In this document: positions 60,941-64,000 of the stretch, one piece after another
Position numbering within the stretch: the stretch's first letter is position 1
How the letters are laid out: each line of letters starts with the position of its first letter
Assembly (NCBI GenBank): GCA_001874255.1
Contig: MPDC01000003.1
Span: forward strand, 1-64,000
Reading direction: 5' to 3'
Length of the DNA: 64,000 bases
Origin: Alphaproteobacteria bacterium MedPE-SWcel
Lineage (GTDB): Bacteria; Pseudomonadota; Alphaproteobacteria; Rhodobacterales; Rhodobacteraceae
Translations under genes and position numbers: made by a program
Notes under the pieces: model-generated
Database searches by the model: none
Told to the model about the DNA's origin: nothing
What the model saw: only the letters and a program-made list of their open reading frames with translations

Positions 60941-61450
60941 ATGAGCGACAAGAGCTTTCAGGCCTTCGTTCCGGATGAGAGCAACACCCGGTTGCTGCGC
61001 GACGCCTTTGGCCGCTTTGCCACCGGGATCACCATTGTGACCGCCGCCACAGCCGAGGGCGTCGTGGCCATCACCGCCAGCAGTTTTTCCTCGGTATCGC
61101 TGACGCCGCCGATGGTGCTGTGGTCGCCGGACCGCAATTCCCGGCGGTTTCCGCATTTCGAGCGCGCAGACCACTACGCGATCCATGTTCTGGCGGCGGA
61201 ACAGGACGATCTGTGTTTCCGGGTCGCAAAGGACGCAGGCGGGTTGCGGGGGCTGGATCTGGCTTGCAACGCCGAAGGCGTGCCGGTGCTCGACGGGTGT
61301 CTGGCGCGGTTCGAATGCAGCCGCCGCGCGGTATACGACGGAGGAGACCATGCCATTGTGCTGGGCGTCGTGAACCGGGCCGAAATGCGCGACGGCGGCG
61401 AGGCGCTCACCTTTTTCAAGGGGCAGCTGGGACGAATTTCCGCGCATTGA
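60941..61450 (+). CDS. Flavin reductase, SmoA-like partner of the monooxygenase
   Basis: Supplies reduced FMN to the two-component monooxygenase, using NAD(P)H. The 169-residue protein has the flavin-reductase-like split-barrel fold: RDAFGRFATGITIVTA, GVVAITASSFSSVSLTPPMVLW, HYAIHVLAAEQDDLCFRVAK and GGDHAIVLGVVNRAEM. It resembles HpaC and SmoA. It lies 13 bases after the aldo/keto reductase. A start at 60929 would add four residues; 60941 is preceded by a weak GGGGCTGCAG. It ends the enzyme part of the operon, and the TRAP genes begin 60 bases later. Confidence 0.85.
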   Translation: MSDKSFQAFVPDESNTRLLRDAFGRFATGITIVTAATAEGVVAITASSFSSVSLTPPMVLWSPDRNSRRFPHFERADHYAIHVLAAEQDDLCFRVAKDAGGLRGLDLACNAEGVPVLDGCLARFECSRRAVYDGGDHAIVLGVVNRAEMRDGGEALTFFKGQLGRISAH

Positions 61451-61510
61451 TCCGCGCAGGGTGCAGCGCCCGAGGGACGCCTCGGGATGTCTGCGTGAGG
61501 GAGGACTGAC

Positions 61511-62101
61511 ATGAAGGCTTTGATGGCGGTGGTGACACCGCTGTACTGGATCAACGCGACCCTGCTGCGCCTCGGGCGCTGGCTGGGCTGTGCCGCCGTG
61601 GCTGCCATGGTGGTGGCCATCCTCATTCAGGTGTTCTGTCGCTATGTGTTGAACAACGCGCTGCCCTGGCCCGATGAAGCGGCCCGCTTCTGCATGCTGT
61701 GGATGACGGGGCTGATGGCGCCCACGGCCTTCCGGCAGGGTGGTTTTGTGGCCATTGACACCCTCTCGGCGCTGCTCCCGGCCCGGCTGGGCAGCGCGCT
61801 GTCGCTGCTGCTGCTGTGTCTCAGCCTGCTGGTCCTGATCGTCGCCATTCAGATCGGCTACTCCGAAGTCACCGGCATCGGGGGCCGCTTCACCACCGCC
61901 TCGCTCTATGTTCCGACGTCGCTGGGCTTTGACAGCTGGTATCGTGTGCCACGCAGCTGGATGATGATGTCGCTGCTGGTCGGGATCGCCCTGTTGATCC
62001 TCGTCAATGCAGAGCTGATCCTGCACCGTCTTGTCGCCCTCCTCGGGGGCGGCGACCGGCTGCCGGAAATCCGATACGCCACTGCCGAAGGGGCCGAGTG
62101 A
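61511..62101 (+). CDS. TRAP transporter small permease (DctQ family)
   Basis: Small membrane subunit of the fourth TRAP system. The 196-residue protein has a short cytoplasmic start and four helices: LGCAAVAAMVVAILIQVFCRY, ARFCMLWMTGLMAPTAFRQG, LGSALSLLLLCLSLLVLIVAI and RSWMMMSLLVGIALLILVN. CRYVLNNALPWPDEAARF is the family landmark. It comes first here, with the order Q-M-P rather than the P-Q-M order of the other three TRAP operons. The stop overlaps the dctM start by one base (TGATG). It follows the monooxygenase, reductase and flavin reductase genes directly. Confidence 0.87.
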   Translation: MKALMAVVTPLYWINATLLRLGRWLGCAAVAAMVVAILIQVFCRYVLNNALPWPDEAARFCMLWMTGLMAPTAFRQGGFVAIDTLSALLPARLGSALSLLLLCLSLLVLIVAIQIGYSEVTGIGGRFTTASLYVPTSLGFDSWYRVPRSWMMMSLLVGIALLILVNAELILHRLVALLGGGDRLPEIRYATAEGAE

Positions 62102-63390
62102 TGCTGATCTGGTTTCTGCCACTGTTCCTCGTCTTCCTGATGATCGGCTTGCCGGTCTTCTTCGGCCTGCTGGCCGCGCCCGGTCTGCTGTTGTGGCTGA
62201 ACGGGCAGGAGCGCGACCTGACGCTGCTCTACCGCAACCTCTACAATGGCATGGACAGTTTTCCGCTGATGGCGATCCCCTTCTTCATGCTGGCGGGCGA
62301 GCTGATGAACAAAGGCGGCATCACGCTGCGTCTGGTCGAGTTCAGCCAGGCGCTGATGGGGCATCTGCGGGGCGGTCTGGCGCATGTGAATGTCTTGTCA
62401 TCGATGCTGTTTGCCGGGCTTTCGGGCTCTGCCGTGGCGGATACGTCGGCGCTTGGATCGATGCTGATCCCGGCGATGGAGAAACAAGGCTACACGCGCC
62501 GGTTTGCCGCCGCCATCACCGCCGCCAGTTCGGTGATCGGCCCGATCATCCCTCCGTCGGGCATCATGATCATCTATGCCTATGTCATGGGCGAAAGCGT
62601 CGCGGCCCTGTTTCTGGCGGGGCTGGTGCCCGGTATCCTGGTCGGTGTCGGGCTGATGCTGATGGTCAAGGTGATGGCCGACCGCTACGATTTTCCGGTG
62701 GCGTCGCGTCGCTATACCTGGGGCGAACGGGGCCAGGCCAGTCTCAAGGCCTTCTTTCCGCTGATGACCCCCGTGATCATTCTCGGCGGCATCCTGCTGG
62801 GCGTCTTCACCCCCACCGAGGCGGCGGCCGTGGCCGTGGCCTATGCGTTGATCATCGGCTTCTTCGTTCTGCGTACGCTGACGGTGGCGGAACTGCCCGA
62901 TATCCTGACCCGCGCGGGCATCACCTCTGCAGTGGTGCTGCTGCTGGTCGGGGCGGCGATGTCGTTCAAGACGGTGGTATCGCTCAGCCACGCCCCCGAA
63001 CATCTGGCCGAGTTCATCCTGACGCTGACCGAAAACCCGCTGCTGCTGCTGTTCCTGATCAACCTGCTGTTGTTTGGCGTGGGAATGTTTCTGGACGCGG
63101 GCCCGGCCATCATCATCCTCGGGCCGATCCTGGGGCCGGTGTTCATCGGGCTCGGCGTCGATCCGGTGCATTTCGCCATCATCATGTGCGTGAACCTCAC
63201 GGTTGGCCTGGCGACCCCGCCGATGGGGCTGGTCCTGTTCGTGGCCTCGGCGGTGTCGGGCGAACGCGTCACCACAATCGCCCGTGCGATCCTGCCGTTT
63301 CTCGCGGTGGAGATCCTGGTGATCTTTCTGATCACCTACGTCCCGGCGATTTCCATGACGATCCCGCGTCTGACCGGGTTCGTGAATTGA
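62101..63390 (+). CDS. TRAP transporter large permease (DctM family)
   Basis: Transport subunit of the fourth TRAP system. From the ATG at 62101 it has 429 residues, with a GTG one codon upstream. It contains IWFLPLFLVFLMIGLPVFFGLL, FPLMAIPFFMLAGELMNKGG, FAGLSGSAVADTSALGSML, GPIIPPSGIMIIYAYVMG, TPTEAAAVAVAYALI, GMFLDAGPAIIILGPILGPVF and NLTVGLATPPMGLVLFVASAVSG. All DctM landmarks are present. Its place in a desulfurisation operon suggests uptake of a sulfonated sugar or its glycerol glycoside. If so, this would be an unusual substrate class for a TRAP transporter. Confidence 0.9.
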   Translation: MLIWFLPLFLVFLMIGLPVFFGLLAAPGLLLWLNGQERDLTLLYRNLYNGMDSFPLMAIPFFMLAGELMNKGGITLRLVEFSQALMGHLRGGLAHVNVLSSMLFAGLSGSAVADTSALGSMLIPAMEKQGYTRRFAAAITAASSVIGPIIPPSGIMIIYAYVMGESVAALFLAGLVPGILVGVGLMLMVKVMADRYDFPVASRRYTWGERGQASLKAFFPLMTPVIILGGILLGVFTPTEAAAVAVAYALIIGFFVLRTLTVAELPDILTRAGITSAVVLLLVGAAMSFKTVVSLSHAPEHLAEFILTLTENPLLLLFLINLLLFGVGMFLDAGPAIIILGPILGPVFIGLGVDPVHFAIIMCVNLTVGLATPPMGLVLFVASAVSGERVTTIARAILPFLAVEILVIFLITYVPAISMTIPRLTGFVN

Positions 63391-63426
63391 TTTGACCAAT
63401 ACCAAGAGCACCAGGGAGGAAACCAT

Positions 63427-64000
63427 ATGCTCAAGAACGTCATGAAATCCGTCGCCGTTGCGGCGCTTTTGGCCGGGACCGCGCTCTCGGCATCTGCCGC
63501 CGATTACACCATTCGCGCGACGGCCAACTCCAATGAAAATGACGAGGATTACGACGGCCTCGTGGTCTTCAAGAACTACGTCGAGGCGGCCTCCAACGGG
63601 GCCATCGAGGTGGAGCTGTTCATTGGCACCCAACTGTGCTCGAACGGCGCGGAATGCCTGCAGGGCGTGGCCGATGGCTCGATCGATGTCTATATCTCCA
63701 CGTCGGGCGGTGCCTCCGGGCTGTTCCCTTACGTGCAGGTCCTCGATCTGCCCTATCTGATGGCCGACGACCGGGTCGCGGAACATGTGCTGTCGGGCGA
63801 TTTCACCCGCACCGTCCGCGACATGGCGCTGGAGGATTCCGGCGGCACAATCCGGCTGATGACCATCGGCAACACCGGCGGCTGGCGGAACTTTGCCAAT
63901 ACCAAACGCCGCGTGGCAGAGCCTGCCGATATGGAGGGGCTGAAGATCCGCACCGTGGTCGCAGACCTGCCGCAGGAACTGGTCAAGGCGCTTGGCGCAT
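63427..64000 (+). CDS. TRAP transporter substrate-binding protein (DctP family), cut by the window end
   Basis: Periplasmic receptor for the fourth TRAP system; 191 residues are visible. It follows CAGGGAGGAAACC and starts MLKNVMKSVAVAALLAGTAL, a signal peptide cleaved near ASA-AD. The first lobe contains ANSNENDEDYDGLVVFKNYV and NGAECLQGVADGSIDVYIST, and the substrate region begins at ADMEGLKIRTVVADLPQELV with the family Arg. The two cysteines CSNGAEC could form a small disulfide loop. The second lobe, which completes the pocket, is outside the window, so substrate cannot be read from it. Confidence 0.9.
   Translation, partial: MLKNVMKSVAVAALLAGTALSASAADYTIRATANSNENDEDYDGLVVFKNYVEAASNGAIEVELFIGTQLCSNGAECLQGVADGSIDVYISTSGGASGLFPYVQVLDLPYLMADDRVAEHVLSGDFTRTVRDMALEDSGGTIRLMTIGNTGGWRNFANTKRRVAEPADMEGLKIRTVVADLPQELVKALGA

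Noticed and set aside
62031-63395. 454-residue plus-strand frame overlapping dctM in another frame
   Set aside because: Gly/Arg-rich shadow; the true dctM frame has all DctM motifs and a one-base overlap with dctQ.

Overview
The window looks like a chromosomal stretch of a Rhodobacterales (Roseobacter-group) alphaproteobacterium. The reasons are the high GC content, the tightly overlapping operons (many ATGA or GTGA junctions), four TRAP transporters in 64 kb, a hmuRSTUV heme locus, and the overall gene repertoire. This is inference from gene content; no rRNA or other taxonomic marker is present. I saw no rRNA, tRNA or CRISPR array.

Layout. (1) 1-2350: mobile-element debris. An IS3-type end with its orfA runs off the left edge, followed by a scar made of truncated IS91, serine-recombinase and IS5 pieces. 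(2) 2386-12904: a hexuronate and unsaturated-uronate catabolic locus (kdgK, GntR regulator, uxaC, TRAP dctPQM, kdgF, kduI, kduD, uxuB, uxuA). It carries two routes that converge on 2-keto-3-deoxygluconate. (3) 13092-22220: a peptide-type ABC importer with a cytoplasmic gamma-glutamyltransferase-family enzyme, a DUF1028 protein and a GntR/FCD regulator. (4) 22750-25245: a CHASE/PAS hybrid histidine kinase. (5) 25314-34444: divergent heme uptake operons, hmuSTUV on the minus strand and hmuR, a small secreted protein, exbB, two exbD genes and tonB on the plus strand.

(6) 34685-39095: a DadA-like FAD oxidoreductase with a TRAP transporter. (7) 39537-42326: a large chemoreceptor. (8) 42538-54847: a beta-oxidation operon resembling the pim dicarboxylate operon (fused enoyl-CoA hydratase/hydroxyacyl-CoA dehydrogenase, thiolase, two acyl-CoA dehydrogenase subunits, enoyl-CoA hydratase, CoA ligase), followed by a TRAP transporter and an IclR regulator. 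(9) 54926-64000: a 2H-phosphoesterase-like protein, glucokinase, a Gfo/Idh/MocA protein, a HutC-type GntR regulator, an SsuD-like FMNH2 monooxygenase, an aldo/keto reductase, a flavin reductase, and a TRAP transporter whose binding protein is cut by the window end.

Region 9 is the most interesting. Monooxygenase, aldo/keto reductase and flavin reductase form the enzyme set of the oxidative sulfoquinovose desulfurisation (sulfo-SMO) pathway, which releases sulfite and yields glucose, and a glucokinase lies beside it. No GH31 sulfoquinovosidase and no ABC importer are visible. Instead there is a Gfo/Idh/MocA protein, the superfamily that contains NAD-dependent sulfoquinovosidases, and a TRAP transporter. 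I therefore propose a TRAP-fed variant of the pathway. Substrate and fold assignments rest on motifs and context, not on a database search.
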